Below, one piece after another: positions 15,704 to 25,013 of a DNA stretch of 50,453 nucleotides (position 1 is the first letter of the stretch; each line of letters opens with the position of its first letter). The notes below the pieces were generated by a model. It ran no database searches and was not told the DNA's origin. It saw nothing but the letters and a program-made list of their open reading frames with translations. Source of the DNA: [Clostridium] symbiosum ATCC 14940 (GTDB lineage Bacteria; Bacillota; Clostridia; Lachnospirales; Lachnospiraceae); the NCBI RefSeq assembly GCF_000466485.1, contig NZ_KE992817.1:1-50453 (forward strand). Reading direction: 5' to 3'. Made by a program: the position numbers and the translations under genes.

Positions 15704-16135
15704 ATGACAGTTAACACCCATGTCGGATTTGAAATCCGTGTATTATCTAATCTTATTTACCGCAGAATCAATCAGATGTCGGCCCAGGAAGGGGAGACGC
15801 TGACCGCGAACCAGGACTGGGTTCTGCATTTTTTGATTCAGTCGCAGGGGAGAGATATCATGCAGAGGGACATTGAAAAGGAATTTTCAATCCGCCGTTC
15901 TACGGCCAGCCGGACTCTGCAGCTGATGGAGCGCAACGGATATATCCGCCGGGAGCCGGTTTCCTATGATGCCAGGATGAAGAAGCTGGTAGTGACGGAA
16001 AAGGGAGCCGAGGCACGGGAGAGGATGATAGACCGCCTGAACCGGTTTGAGGCAGAGCTTCAGTCTGGAATTTCCCGGGATGAGCTTAATCAGCTTACGC
16101 GCACGATAAGAAAGCTGGAAGAAAATATCAAGTAG
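15704..16135 (+). CDS. MarR-family transcriptional regulator
   Basis: 143 residues. The winged helix-turn-helix is clear: QRDIEKEFSIRRSTASRTLQ (recognition helix), NGYIRREPVSYDARMKKLVV (wing) and LTEKGAEARERM-like continuation. MarR proteins are dimeric repressors released by small aromatic or lipophilic ligands. It is first in an operon with a MATE efflux pump 73 nt downstream and an MBL-fold hydrolase. The usual arrangement is a MarR repressor controlling its own drug or metabolite exporter, which is the likely role here. Confidence 0.95.
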   Translation: MTVNTHVGFEIRVLSNLIYRRINQMSAQEGETLTANQDWVLHFLIQSQGRDIMQRDIEKEFSIRRSTASRTLQLMERNGYIRREPVSYDARMKKLVVTEKGAEARERMIDRLNRFEAELQSGISRDELNQLTRTIRKLEENIK

Positions 16136-16208
16136 ACCATGATATGGCACATATTTTAACACAATATGAAATAGTTATTGCAGGCAATGAAAAAGGAGAA
16201 TTATTTAC

Positions 16209-17567
16209 ATGAACACAAACAGAGAATTATTTGAGGAGGCGCCGGTCCCCAAAGCGGTGGCCCTCATGGCTGTCCCCACCATGATTTCCATGCTGGTGGT
16301 GGTTATTTATAACATGGCCGACACATTTTTTATCGGCCAGACCGGAGATCCCCTTCAGGTGGCGGCCGTTTCGCTGGCTACACCGATCTTTATGATTTAC
16401 ATGGCGCTGGGCAACCTGTTCGGGATCGGCGGAAGCTCCGCCATATCGCGTGCGCTGGGAGAGAAGCGGATGGACCGTGCCAGAAACCTGTCGTCCTTTT
16501 GCTGCTACGGCTCTATCGGCCTGGGCATAATAGTTGCGGCGCTCTTTATAGCCGGAATGGATTTGATTCTGAAGCTGATAGGAGCCAGCGCGAATACAAT
16601 TGAGTATGCCAGACAGTATCTGACCTACATATCCTTCGGAGGCCCATTTATCATCTTTGCCACTGCCTTCGGCAACATTCTCCGGGGCGAGGGGGCAGCC
16701 CGGGAGTCAATGATAGGAAATCTGATTGGAACCGTGGTCAATATCGTACTGGATCCCGTTATGATTCTGGGGCTGGGCTGGGGGGTAACCGGCGCGGCGA
16801 TCGCTACCGTCATCGGTAATATTGCGGCCAGCGCCTTTTATCTTGTCTATTTTCTCAGGAAAAAATCTTCCCTCTCCATTAAGCTTAAGGACTTTAAGAT
16901 GGGGGAACGGATCGCATCCGGTGTTGCTTCGATTGGGATTCCGGCATCCCTGAATAACATTTTGATGAGCTTTGCCAATATTATTTTAAATCTGGCATTG
17001 GTTGGATACGGTGACACTCCGGTAGCCGCCATGGGCGTGGCGATGAAATCGAATATGCTGGTGGTGCTTCTGCAGATTGGCCTCTGCGCAGGCATCCAGC
17101 CGCTGATTGGTTATAATTACGGAGCCAGGAATAAAAAACGGCTGATGCAGGTCTTCCGATTTACCGGTATATGCGCCGTGATCATGGGTACGGTGCTGAC
17201 GATTATCATGATGATTGCACGCCGGACGCTGATTCAGATATTTATAAACGATACCGAGGTTATTGCCTATGGAATCCAGATGGTCATTGCCCTTCAGCTT
17301 TCCGGCCCGTTTATCGGCATTCTGTTTCTCTGCATTAACACAATTCAGGGAATGGGAAAGGCGCTCCCGTCATTGGTACTTACGGTCTGTCGCCAGGGCC
17401 TGATTTTTATCCCTCTTGTATTTATTCTGGATCGGATGTTCGGACTGGACGGCGTAATTTATGCGCAGCCTGCGGCCGATTATTTGTCAATTGTATTGGG
17501 CATTATCATTTGTTTCTGGCTGTTTAAGGCAATGGCGCACCGAAACGGCGCAGAGGAGGAATTCTGA
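16209..17567 (+). CDS. MATE-family multidrug/metabolite efflux pump
   Basis: 452 residues with about 12 membrane helices in two similar halves. Typical MATE segments are PTMISMLVVVIYNMADTFFI at the start, GQTGDPLQVAAVSLATPIF, and QPLIGYNYGARNKKRLMQVF at the start of the second half. MATE pumps exchange Na+ or H+ for cationic or aromatic compounds. It follows marR (73 nt) and is followed after 1 nt by the MBL-fold gene, so the three are one operon. Confidence 0.95.
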   Translation: MNTNRELFEEAPVPKAVALMAVPTMISMLVVVIYNMADTFFIGQTGDPLQVAAVSLATPIFMIYMALGNLFGIGGSSAISRALGEKRMDRARNLSSFCCYGSIGLGIIVAALFIAGMDLILKLIGASANTIEYARQYLTYISFGGPFIIFATAFGNILRGEGAARESMIGNLIGTVVNIVLDPVMILGLGWGVTGAAIATVIGNIAASAFYLVYFLRKKSSLSIKLKDFKMGERIASGVASIGIPASLNNILMSFANIILNLALVGYGDTPVAAMGVAMKSNMLVVLLQIGLCAGIQPLIGYNYGARNKKRLMQVFRFTGICAVIMGTVLTIIMMIARRTLIQIFINDTEVIAYGIQMVIALQLSGPFIGILFLCINTIQGMGKALPSLVLTVCRQGLIFIPLVFILDRMFGLDGVIYAQPAADYLSIVLGIIICFWLFKAMAHRNGAEEEF

Positions 17568-17568
17568 T

Positions 17569-18564
17569 ATGGGAGAATCTGTGGTGGAACAGGTAAAAGA
17601 AAATATATACAGGCTGGGCGTAACGCTGCCCCAGAATCCTTTAAGGGAACTGAACAGCTATCTGATCCGGGGCGGGGAGCGGGATCTTCTGATTGATACG
17701 GGATTCCGCCGTCCGGAGTGCCGGGAGGCGCTGATGGCAGGTATAACGGAAGCCGGCAGCAGTACAAGCCGGATCGATGTGCTTCTCACGCACCTCCACT
17801 CCGATCACACCGGGCTTGCCAGGGAGGCGGCGGCCCCAGACGGCCGGATTTATATCAGTGAGACGGATTTTAAGGTATTACAGGAGGGTTTTCTTCCGCA
17901 GCGAAGCCTGCTCCGTCACCGCCAGTTTTTGGAGGCCGGTTTTCCTGAGGAACTGTTAAATGTAACAGAGACGGTTAATCCGGCGTCCCGCTATAAGCTG
18001 GATGCGCTGGACGGACGCTTTTGCCCGCTGCGTGAAGGTGATAAGATCCAGGCCGGCCCATACAGTCTTACGATGATTTCCGTGCCGGGACATACGCCCG
18101 GCAATGCAATGTTCTGGGAAGAGAAGCATCGGTTTATGTTTACAGGAGATCATATCCTGTTTGACATTTCTCCCAATATTACATCATGGCTGGGCGTGGA
18201 GGACTCTCTGGGCGATTATCTGGACAGCTTGAAAAAAGCAAAGAAGTACCCTGTGGTTTTTGCACTCCCCGGGCACAGAAAGACGGGAAATTATGAGGAG
18301 AGGATTGAACAGCTTCTGCTTCATCATGAAAAACGGCTGGAGGAGGTCATAAAACTTCTCGAGGAAAAACCGGATATGACACTTTATGAGCTGACCGGAA
18401 AGATGCGGTGGAAGATCCGGGCGGCCAGTTGGGAGGATTTCCCGGCGGCCCAGAAGTGGTTTGCGGTAGGGGAATGTATGGCTCATGCGGATCATCTGGA
18501 GAAGCTTGGGAAGGTCAGCCGTTATTTTGAGGACGGTGTCTGGAGGTACCGGGCGGAGGTATGA
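17569..18564 (+). CDS. MBL-fold (metallo-beta-lactamase superfamily) hydrolase
   Basis: 331 residues from the ATG at 17569 (MGESVVEQVKENIYRLGVTL), with the GAGGA site in the end of the MATE gene. The metal site is THLHSDHTG (HxHxDH) near residue 75, then GHTPGNAMFW, TGDHILFD and ALPGHRKTG supplying the other ligands. The C-terminal ~90 residues form a helical region resembling the LACTB2-type winged tail. A hydrolase acting on an ester or thioester is typical of the group; substrate unknown. Coupling to an efflux pump suggests processing or detoxification of the exported compound. Confidence 0.9.
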   Translation: MGESVVEQVKENIYRLGVTLPQNPLRELNSYLIRGGERDLLIDTGFRRPECREALMAGITEAGSSTSRIDVLLTHLHSDHTGLAREAAAPDGRIYISETDFKVLQEGFLPQRSLLRHRQFLEAGFPEELLNVTETVNPASRYKLDALDGRFCPLREGDKIQAGPYSLTMISVPGHTPGNAMFWEEKHRFMFTGDHILFDISPNITSWLGVEDSLGDYLDSLKKAKKYPVVFALPGHRKTGNYEERIEQLLLHHEKRLEEVIKLLEEKPDMTLYELTGKMRWKIRAASWEDFPAAQKWFAVGECMAHADHLEKLGKVSRYFEDGVWRYRAEV

Positions 18565-18627
18565 TATATCAAGGATATCTACTCAGTGTATGAATAAATG
18601 CACAGGCTTTTTGTCTAAGAGTTTTTC

Positions 18628-18656
18628 GTGACATACACAGGAAAATATATTATAAT
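18628..18656 (+). promoter_or_regulatory. Promoter of pcrA
   Basis: GTGACA (18628-18633), 17-nt spacer, TATAAT (18651-18656). Confidence 0.7.
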
Positions 18657-18706
18657 AAATTTCACGTTACCCTGAATATGGAATCAGATAAAAGGCGGTA
18701 GAAAAT

Positions 18707-21148
18707 ATGAACAAATACGAATTACTCAATCCGATGCAGCAGGAAGCGGTATATCATACGGAAGGTCCGCTTCTCGTACTGGCGGGAGCAGGATCGGGCA
18801 AGACCCGGGTTCTGACCCACAGGATTGCGTACCTGATAGAAGAAAAACAGGTGAACCCATGGAATATCATGGCTATCACTTTTACCAATAAGGCAGCGGC
18901 TGAGATGAGGGAGAGGGTAGACAAGATTGTCGGCTTCGGCGCCGAGAGCATCTGGGTCAGCACGTTCCATTCCTCCTGCGTCCGGATCCTGCGCAGGCAT
19001 ATTGAGTACCTGGGATACAGCACTAATTTTACGATTTATGACGGGGATGATCAGAGAACCCTGATGAAGCAGATATTCAAGCGCCTGGATGTTGACACAA
19101 AGCAGTTTAAAGAGCGGGCGGTCCTCAGCAGAATCTCTTCTGCGAAGGACGATATGATCACGCCGGAGGAATTTGAACTGAACGCCGGAGGCGATTTCCG
19201 GGAGAAGAAGGTTGCCCAGATTTATAAGGAATACCAGAAGGAGTTAAAGAAGAATAACGCCCTTGATTTTGACGACCTGATTGTAAAAACGGTGGAACTG
19301 TTCCAGAATGTTCCGGATGTGCTGAATTATTATCAGGAGCGTTTCCGTTACATAATGGTGGACGAGTACCAGGATACCAATATGGTGCAGTTCAAGCTCG
19401 TCGATTTGCTGGCCGGAAAATACCGGAATATCTGCGTGGTAGGTGATGATGATCAGTCCATTTACAAATTCAGAGGCGCCAATATCGAGAACATCCTGAG
19501 CTTTGAGAAGGCATTTCCGGGGGCTAAGGTAATTAAGCTGGAGCAGAACTACCGTTCCACCCAGAATATCCTGAACGCAGCCAACGGAGTGATACGCAAT
19601 AACCGGGGCAGGAAGGATAAGACGCTTTGGACAGCCAACGACGAGGGGAATCTGGTCCGGTTCCTGCAGTTTGATACGGCCTATGAGGAGGCTGAGGCGA
19701 TTGTAAAAGACATACGACGGGAAAAGGAAGAGACAGGCAGGGAATATTCCGACTTTGCCGTGCTTTACAGGACAAACGCCCAGTCCCGTCTGCTGGAGGA
19801 GAAATGTATCCTGTACAGCATTCCCTATCGTCTGGTGGGCGGCGTGAACTTCTATCAGAGAAAAGAAATCAAAGATATTCTCTGCTATTTGAAGACGATT
19901 GCCAACGGGCAGGATGATCTGGCGGTACAGCGTATCATCAATGTTCCGAAGAGGGGGATCGGAGCCACCTCTGTCGGCAAGGTGACGATATTTGCGTCTG
20001 CCAATGGGATGAGCTTTTATGACGCCCTTCTGCGCGTAAGGGGAATACCGACCCTTGGCAAGGCGGCTGACAAGATCGGTGTTTTTACAGAGCAGATTGA
20101 AGATTTTAAAGCACGCCTTCCGGAGATGAGCATCAAGGAGCTGATCGAAGAAGTGCTGGAGAATACCGGATACAAGAAGGAAATCGAGTCGGAGGGCGAG
20201 ATCGAGTCGGAAACACGTCTCCAAAATATCGAGGAGCTGATTAACAAAGCGGTCAGCTACAGTGAAAATGAGGATAATCCGACTCTGGACGGTTTTCTGG
20301 AGGAAGTTGCCCTGGTGGCCGACGTGGACAATATGGATGAATCGGAGAACCGTATCGTGTTGATGACCCTTCACAGCGCAAAGGGACTTGAATTTCCCTA
20401 TGTATATTTAAGCGGTCTGGAGGACGGCCTGTTCCCCAGCAGCATGTCGATTATGTCGGACGACAAGGATGCGGTTGAGGAGGAGCGCAGGCTCTGCTAT
20501 GTGGGAATTACTAGGGCCAGGGAAAAACTGACTTTGACCATGGCAAGACAGCGTATGACGAACGGGGAAACGAGGTATTCCAGGGCCAGCCGCTTCGTGG
20601 AAGAGATACCGGCATGGCTTCTGGAGCAGGAAGAACAGCCGTCTGTATTTGGCAGGGCCGCTGGCAGGTCATGGGGAGGCAGCCCATCCGCTTCCTCTTC
20701 GGACAGAGGCTTTGGAGAAGCGGCTTCGTCCGGCTGGGGCGGAGCCGGCTCCGGCGTCCAGGGTTCATCCGCCAATCGTTCATGGGGACGTTCCGGCGGC
20801 ATTACGACCGGATGGGGAGCTGCGTCGGGAGGCGGCGCAACCGCCTCCGGCTTTGGAAGTACGGCAGGGAACCGGCAGGGAGAGGGAGTCAGCACATTTG
20901 GCGTGAAACCCAATGCGTATGCCTCAAAGACAGCGCCGGCTGCCCCCTCCTTCGGCAAAGCATTTTCCGTACAAAAAGCGGATCATCTGCCATACTCTGA
21001 GGGCGAACGGGTAAAACATGTTAAATTTGGCGAGGGTACGGTTAAAAAGATAGAAGATGGCGGCAAAGATTTTGAGGTCACAGTGGAGTTTGACCGGGTA
21101 GGCGTTAAAAAAATGTTTGCATCATTTGCCAAATTATTGAAGGTTTAG
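18707..21148 (+). CDS. pcrA: PcrA/UvrD-type 3'-5' DNA helicase
   Basis: 813 residues, longer than the usual ~740. Superfamily 1 motifs are in order: Q motif LNPMQQEAV, motif I AGAGSGKT (26-33), Ia TFTNKAAAEM, motif II VDEYQDTN, motif III VGDDDQSIYKFRGA, motif IV QNYRSTQNIL, motif V LMTLHSAKGLEFPYVYLSGL and motif VI YVGITRAREKL. PcrA removes RecA filaments and resolves transcription-replication conflicts, and is essential in many Firmicutes. The C-terminal Tudor-like region that binds RNA polymerase is present (ERVKHVKFGEGTVKKIEDGG). Between them, residues ~650-745, is an unusual Gly/Ser-rich linker with repeated SWG and GWG units. Confidence 0.95.
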   Translation: MNKYELLNPMQQEAVYHTEGPLLVLAGAGSGKTRVLTHRIAYLIEEKQVNPWNIMAITFTNKAAAEMRERVDKIVGFGAESIWVSTFHSSCVRILRRHIEYLGYSTNFTIYDGDDQRTLMKQIFKRLDVDTKQFKERAVLSRISSAKDDMITPEEFELNAGGDFREKKVAQIYKEYQKELKKNNALDFDDLIVKTVELFQNVPDVLNYYQERFRYIMVDEYQDTNMVQFKLVDLLAGKYRNICVVGDDDQSIYKFRGANIENILSFEKAFPGAKVIKLEQNYRSTQNILNAANGVIRNNRGRKDKTLWTANDEGNLVRFLQFDTAYEEAEAIVKDIRREKEETGREYSDFAVLYRTNAQSRLLEEKCILYSIPYRLVGGVNFYQRKEIKDILCYLKTIANGQDDLAVQRIINVPKRGIGATSVGKVTIFASANGMSFYDALLRVRGIPTLGKAADKIGVFTEQIEDFKARLPEMSIKELIEEVLENTGYKKEIESEGEIESETRLQNIEELINKAVSYSENEDNPTLDGFLEEVALVADVDNMDESENRIVLMTLHSAKGLEFPYVYLSGLEDGLFPSSMSIMSDDKDAVEEERRLCYVGITRAREKLTLTMARQRMTNGETRYSRASRFVEEIPAWLLEQEEQPSVFGRAAGRSWGGSPSASSSDRGFGEAASSGWGGAGSGVQGSSANRSWGRSGGITTGWGAASGGGATASGFGSTAGNRQGEGVSTFGVKPNAYASKTAPAAPSFGKAFSVQKADHLPYSEGERVKHVKFGEGTVKKIEDGGKDFEVTVEFDRVGVKKMFASFAKLLKV

Positions 21149-21330
21149 AAAAGGATGCGCACTGCGGCGGAAGGATTGGCGGCGCTTACGTGAAATTTTT
21201 CTTATTTGATCGCCATATTGTGTAAAATTTGAAAAAGGACAAAAATAGGATAGTAAAAACATGATATTGGTGATATAATATAAAGGAAAAAACATCGGTG
21301 CAGGATCACGGAAGAAAGGATGTGGAACCT

Positions 21331-21618
21331 ATGAATAAATTTGATATGATGGGTAAGGATGCATTGTCAAAAGTAGAAGAAATCATGAATGCAACAAAGC
21401 TGAATGAATTTTTACACAGAAAAGAAGAGGAAGAGAAGAAAAAAACATGTATTCTTTGGATTCTCGCTATTATCGGTGTTGTAGCGGCAGTCGCAGCGAT
21501 TGCGTATGGTGTATACAGATTCTTCACACCGGATTATCTGGAAGATTTCGAAGACGATTTTGAAGATGACTTCGATGACGACTTCTTCGAGGATGATGCA
21601 GAAGACGACAAAGAATAA
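21331..21618 (+). CDS. Small membrane-anchored acidic protein
   Basis: 95 residues. A charged N-terminus with KEEEEKKKTC, one membrane helix (ILWILAIIGVVAAVAAIAYG, about 41-60), then an extremely acidic tail of Asp/Glu/Phe (LEDFEDDFEDDFDDDFFEDD). The layout recalls small DUF4366/YtxH-like clostridial membrane proteins, but I cannot name a family. A TATAAT-type -10 lies near 21275. It stands alone between pcrA and a strong hairpin. The acidic tail could bind cations or basic partners; that is speculation. Confidence 0.75.
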   Translation: MNKFDMMGKDALSKVEEIMNATKLNEFLHRKEEEEKKKTCILWILAIIGVVAAVAAIAYGVYRFFTPDYLEDFEDDFEDDFDDDFFEDDAEDDKE

Positions 21619-21678
21619 AACGCTGTGTGATGCGATAAAATGTATCTTTTTAAGTACAATAAGATAAGAGGATGAGAG

Positions 21679-21723
21679 AGGCGCCGGAACAGGCGGCCGT
21701 ATGATACGGTCGTTCCGGCGCCT
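21679..21723. terminator. Strong hairpin after the acidic protein gene
   Basis: AGGCGCCGGAAC (21679-21690) pairs with GTTCCGGCGCCT (21712-21723), with an inner GGCCGTATGATACGGTC stem. The T-run after it is weak, so termination is probable but not certain. Confidence 0.6.
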
Positions 21724-21740
21724 TATTGATTGATTGAGGG

Positions 21741-21766
21741 CGGTGACCTGTGCGCAGAGCGAGCAG
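21741..21766. repeat. Dispersed 26-nt repeat, copy 2
   Basis: CGGTGACCTGTGCGC then AGAGCGAGCAG; partner at 14662-14687. Confidence 0.75.
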
Positions 21767-21804
21767 ATTCTGCGCGTCTGTCCGCAGCTATTTGATGTCA
21801 TTTG

Positions 21805-22902
21805 TTACAGTCCTGTCAGTTCGGAAAGCTGCTCCAGAATTCCTTTTCCGCCGCTCACGGAGATATTGCCCACTTTATCGCAGATTTTCTCTAAATATTC
21901 CATTTCTTTGAGCTTCAATAAAGTTTTATTTTCATCCATCAGCTTTGCCGTATTTAACAGGCTCCTAGTGGATGCCACCTCCTCACGGCGCATGATTACG
22001 TTAGCCTGGGCCTTTTTTTCAGCGACCAGTACGGTATTCATGATGTCACGGATTTCGCCGGGCAGGATGATATCTTTGATTCCGGCATTTAAGATTTCCA
22101 CGCAGTAGTCATCCTGCTCCGCTTTTAACTGCTCACAGACGGAGCGGCCGATCTCATCTTTCTGGACAAGCAGTTCATCGAGGCGGAAGCGGCCCACATA
22201 TTTCCTGATACATAATTGGGCGGCAGTATAGAGCTGCGCGGAAGCTCCCTCGATTGTCCTGACCAGCTTTTCCGGGTCAGTGATCCGGAAGCTGCATACC
22301 ACATTTAACCGGACGCTTACCTTATCGGCGGTCAGGATATCCTGGCCGGAGATATCTAACTGCTGTGCCTTCATATTGAAAATTTTGCAGGTAACCTCTT
22401 TGCCGTAGTTCCAGAAATACCAGTTGCCCTGCTCCAGCCTTTTTTCAAACTTGCCGTCAAAATAGAGCAGGCCGATCTCACCGTCTTTGATGGTGATTTT
22501 TTTATAGAATTTGACCGGGATCAGATCTATGTAATATCTTGGCAGGGTCTGATCCATATACGGATTCGTGATATCTACCAGGCGGATCTCCACATCTTCA
22601 AATACGTTCCAGTATAAAGCCTCGGGACCTGTCAGGACCTCCTTGAATGCTTTGTTGACAAAGCGGATAGCCAGACATTCGTCCGGGATATTTACACGGA
22701 TTACACGCTCGGAAAATTCTTTGTTTTTCATCAGAACCTCAACCGGAATCCCGCAGGTGTTGACGGCTCCGGTCATCGGGACAATTTTCAGCTCATAGCC
22801 CATAGCTTTTATGTAATGGCAGGAGCCGGCGGCGAGAAAGTTTTGAAATCTTCCGTTTTTTAACAAATAACCGCATTCTTGTTCTTTGATTATATATTTC
22901 AT
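21805..22902 (-). CDS. Slipin / SPFH-domain protein
   Basis: 365 residues. The SPFH (band 7) domain is in the second half: KVSVRLNVVCSFRITDPEKL, ALRKYVGR-type segment LCIRKYVGRFRLDELLVQKD, then KDIILPGEIRDIMNTVLVAE and AQANVIMRREEVASTRSLLN, which is characteristic of slipins. The first ~150 residues are a divergent N-terminal region (MKYIIKEQECGYLLKNGRFQ) seen in clostridial slipin-like proteins. Such proteins oligomerise on membranes; no membrane helix is obvious here. No operon partner; its function is not defined. Confidence 0.85.
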   Translation of the reverse strand: MKYIIKEQECGYLLKNGRFQNFLAAGSCHYIKAMGYELKIVPMTGAVNTCGIPVEVLMKNKEFSERVIRVNIPDECLAIRFVNKAFKEVLTGPEALYWNVFEDVEIRLVDITNPYMDQTLPRYYIDLIPVKFYKKITIKDGEIGLLYFDGKFEKRLEQGNWYFWNYGKEVTCKIFNMKAQQLDISGQDILTADKVSVRLNVVCSFRITDPEKLVRTIEGASAQLYTAAQLCIRKYVGRFRLDELLVQKDEIGRSVCEQLKAEQDDYCVEILNAGIKDIILPGEIRDIMNTVLVAEKKAQANVIMRREEVASTRSLLNTAKLMDENKTLLKLKEMEYLEKICDKVGNISVSGGKGILEQLSELTGL

Positions 22903-23220
22903 AAATGTTTACCTCCATTTAAATTTGATTCTCTGTGATTTTTTTGAAAAGCAGTTTTAGAGCAGTTACGTCCCTTCTTCACCAAAAGTCTGCGGACCTT
23001 TTTTTCAGTACCGGTTTTGCCCTGCGGCTGAGAGGCGCTGTATCAGCCGCCTGCTCTGGCACAGAGTCTGCCGGAACGGTATCCAAATCGGTTCTGGCAG
23101 TTTTTTGGCTGCTTCTTAATGCGCAATCTTTGGGGAAGGCGGCACGGCCGTTCGGCGGTGCGCACCCTGACCACGCAGATTCGCAGAAGGAAACGGAAGA
23201 AGGGGCGTCTTTAACTCTGT

Positions 23221-23452
23221 GATGGTTTGGCCAACATCTTATCAGGATGTTCCAAAGTTTAATGATTGCTATAACCACTTAGCTACATGCTTTCGCAAGG
23301 AAGGATTCGAACCTTCGACACATCATGTTATGCTGACTGGCCGGAATACCTGTCGATCAGGGACGGAGGCACCGCGGGGGCTCTCCTGGAGATAACCCCT
23401 CGCCTGTGAGACAGCCTGCAATGTTTTGAGAGTTATGTTTCTCATGAATTTA
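23221..23452 (-). ncRNA. Candidate structured RNA with tRNA-arm-like segments in reversed order
   Basis: The 866-nt gap 22903-23768 has no convincing gene but this part is densely structured. On the minus strand: a TTTATGATAAA -10-like box near 23450-23460, a GGGGTTATCTCC...GGAGAGCCCCC hairpin, a perfect T-arm lookalike (GAAGG TTCGAAT CCTTC, complement of about 23300-23316), then a D-arm lookalike (GCTA AGTGGTTA TAGC), and a hairpin TTTGGAACATC/GATGTTGGCCAAA. The T-arm precedes the D-arm, so it is not an ordinary tRNA. No poly-T terminator is visible. Strand and ends are uncertain. A match to a known clostridial RNA such as raiA is possible but could not be tested. Confidence 0.45.
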
Positions 23453-23499
23453 TCATAAAGGATTGTGGGAGAAATATCATTTAAAAAAAGTTGCGAACT

Positions 23500-23548
23500 T
23501 GTTACTGTTTGCAGAACCGCGTTTTTTACGGGGCTGAGAATAGTAACG
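23500..23548. repeat. Dispersed palindromic element, copy A
   Basis: Starts TGTTACTG-like and ends GTAAC, with TTGCAGAACC and CGGGGCTGAGAA inside; about three-quarters identical to copy B at 26102-26149. Terminal GTTAC/GTAAC form an inverted repeat. Confidence 0.7.
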
Positions 23549-23768
23549 CGAACTTCCTGAAGAGGGTAAGAACCATATTAACCGGGATACGGGCAGAGGG
23601 AGGATAAATGATAGAATCGGTTTGACAAGGCGAAAGACAGACGGTAGACTGGTCTTAAGGAAGAAAAAATCGGTTTGAGCCGGGAGTGATGGACTTGAGC
23701 CGGGTGAAGAGATAAGCCTTGATGAATGTGATATTACATAATTAAGATAAATATAAGGATGTGGGAAG

Positions 23769-25013
23769 ATGGCGGAATTTCAGGAGCTGATTAAGAATTT
23801 TGACCGTATTCGCGACTATATGCGGCAGTTTTATGTCTACGGGTTCAAGGTGAGGGGCGATTATGATGTTAAAAGCGCCAGGACCTATGATAACGAGAAG
23901 CGCAGGATTGAGAGCTGGCTTTCTGAGTATATGGTGTCGGAATATACTTCAAAGGGAAAACAGGTCTATATCAACGTGGACAGCAGGACAATCAGGCAGA
24001 ACCCTCTCTATGCGGCATGGAAGGCAAAGAGTTTTACCGGCAATGATATCATGCTTCATTTTTTTATCCCGGCTCAGCTTTATGAGAAGCGGGAGGGACT
24101 GAGTGCAGGGGAATTGGGGGATCGGATAGCGGAATGCTACGGTGTGGTTTTCGACAGCCAGACGGTGCGGCTGAAGCTGAAGGAATATGAAGAGATGGGA
24201 ATTCTGGGCACGGTAAAAAAGGGAAAAACGCTGTTGTATCATTTGAAGCCGGGTTTGCAGGAAGACAGCTTCCTGCCTCTTTTAACGGCAGTAAAGTTTT
24301 ATCAGGAAGGGGCGCCCTTTGGTTTTATCGGCAGCACGATTCTGGACCGTGAGAATTCTGAAAATGACAGATTCCAGTTTAAGCATCATTTTATTGTACA
24401 TACCCTGGAGGACGGAATCTTATTTGAGATTCTGGAAGCGATGAGGGAACACCGGAGGATTGAGTTTGTCAATAAAAGCAGCCGCAGCGGCAACGAGTCT
24501 TCCATGAAGGGGCTGCCCCTTAAGATATTCGTCAGTACCAGGACCGGACGCCGTTACATATGCTGCTATCTGGAGAACCGGCGCCGGTTTATGAATTTTC
24601 GTCTGGACTGTATCAGTAAGGTTAAGATGACATCAGTATGTGAGGATTATGCTCAATGGAAGGCAGCGCTTCAAAAAAATCTGGGGTTGTGCTGGGGCGT
24701 ATCTTTTGGGGGCACCGGACGGGGGGAAGAGATATCGGTGAAATTCTATATCGATGTGGAGAAGGAGTCCTATATCCTGAAGAGGATTTACCGGGAGGGA
24801 CGCGGGGCTTTGGTCAGAAAGACGGGAGAACACGAATATCTCTACACCGGAACATTTTTTGATACCAACGAGATGCTTTCCTGGCTGAAAACGTTTACCG
24901 GACGGATTCTAGATATTCAGTGTAGAAACCGTGCGGTGGTTGCGAAGGTAAAACGGGATCTGGAACGAATGTATGAGATGTACTGCGGAGATGAAAAAGA
25001 TGGAGTTATTTGA
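23769..25013 (+). CDS. WYL-domain regulator, first of a pair
   Basis: 414 residues. N-terminal DEAD-end helices then a helix-turn-helix-like segment (LSAGELGDRIAECYGVVFDS and RLKLKEYEEMGILGTVKKGK, about 110-150), followed by a WYL-type ligand domain (HRRIEFVNKSSRSGNESSMK, GLPLKIFVSTRTGRRYICCY, about 230-280) and a WCX-like C-terminal region. WYL proteins are transcription regulators sensing nucleic acid or nucleotide ligands, and some control CRISPR or other defence genes. It ends inside the start of the second WYL gene, so the two are translated together and may act as a heterodimer (PafB/PafC-like arrangement). Targets unknown. Confidence 0.85.
   Translation: MAEFQELIKNFDRIRDYMRQFYVYGFKVRGDYDVKSARTYDNEKRRIESWLSEYMVSEYTSKGKQVYINVDSRTIRQNPLYAAWKAKSFTGNDIMLHFFIPAQLYEKREGLSAGELGDRIAECYGVVFDSQTVRLKLKEYEEMGILGTVKKGKTLLYHLKPGLQEDSFLPLLTAVKFYQEGAPFGFIGSTILDRENSENDRFQFKHHFIVHTLEDGILFEILEAMREHRRIEFVNKSSRSGNESSMKGLPLKIFVSTRTGRRYICCYLENRRRFMNFRLDCISKVKMTSVCEDYAQWKAALQKNLGLCWGVSFGGTGRGEEISVKFYIDVEKESYILKRIYREGRGALVRKTGEHEYLYTGTFFDTNEMLSWLKTFTGRILDIQCRNRAVVAKVKRDLERMYEMYCGDEKDGVI

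Noticed and set aside
22935-23278. Open frames of 95 and 99 codons on opposite strands
   Set aside because: No ribosome binding site, low-complexity composition, no family resemblance, and they overlap each other and the structured region.
23281-23340. tRNA gene suggested by TTCGAAT and AGTGGTTA segments
   Set aside because: The arms are in the wrong order, no anticodon arm pairs between them, and acceptor stems do not match.
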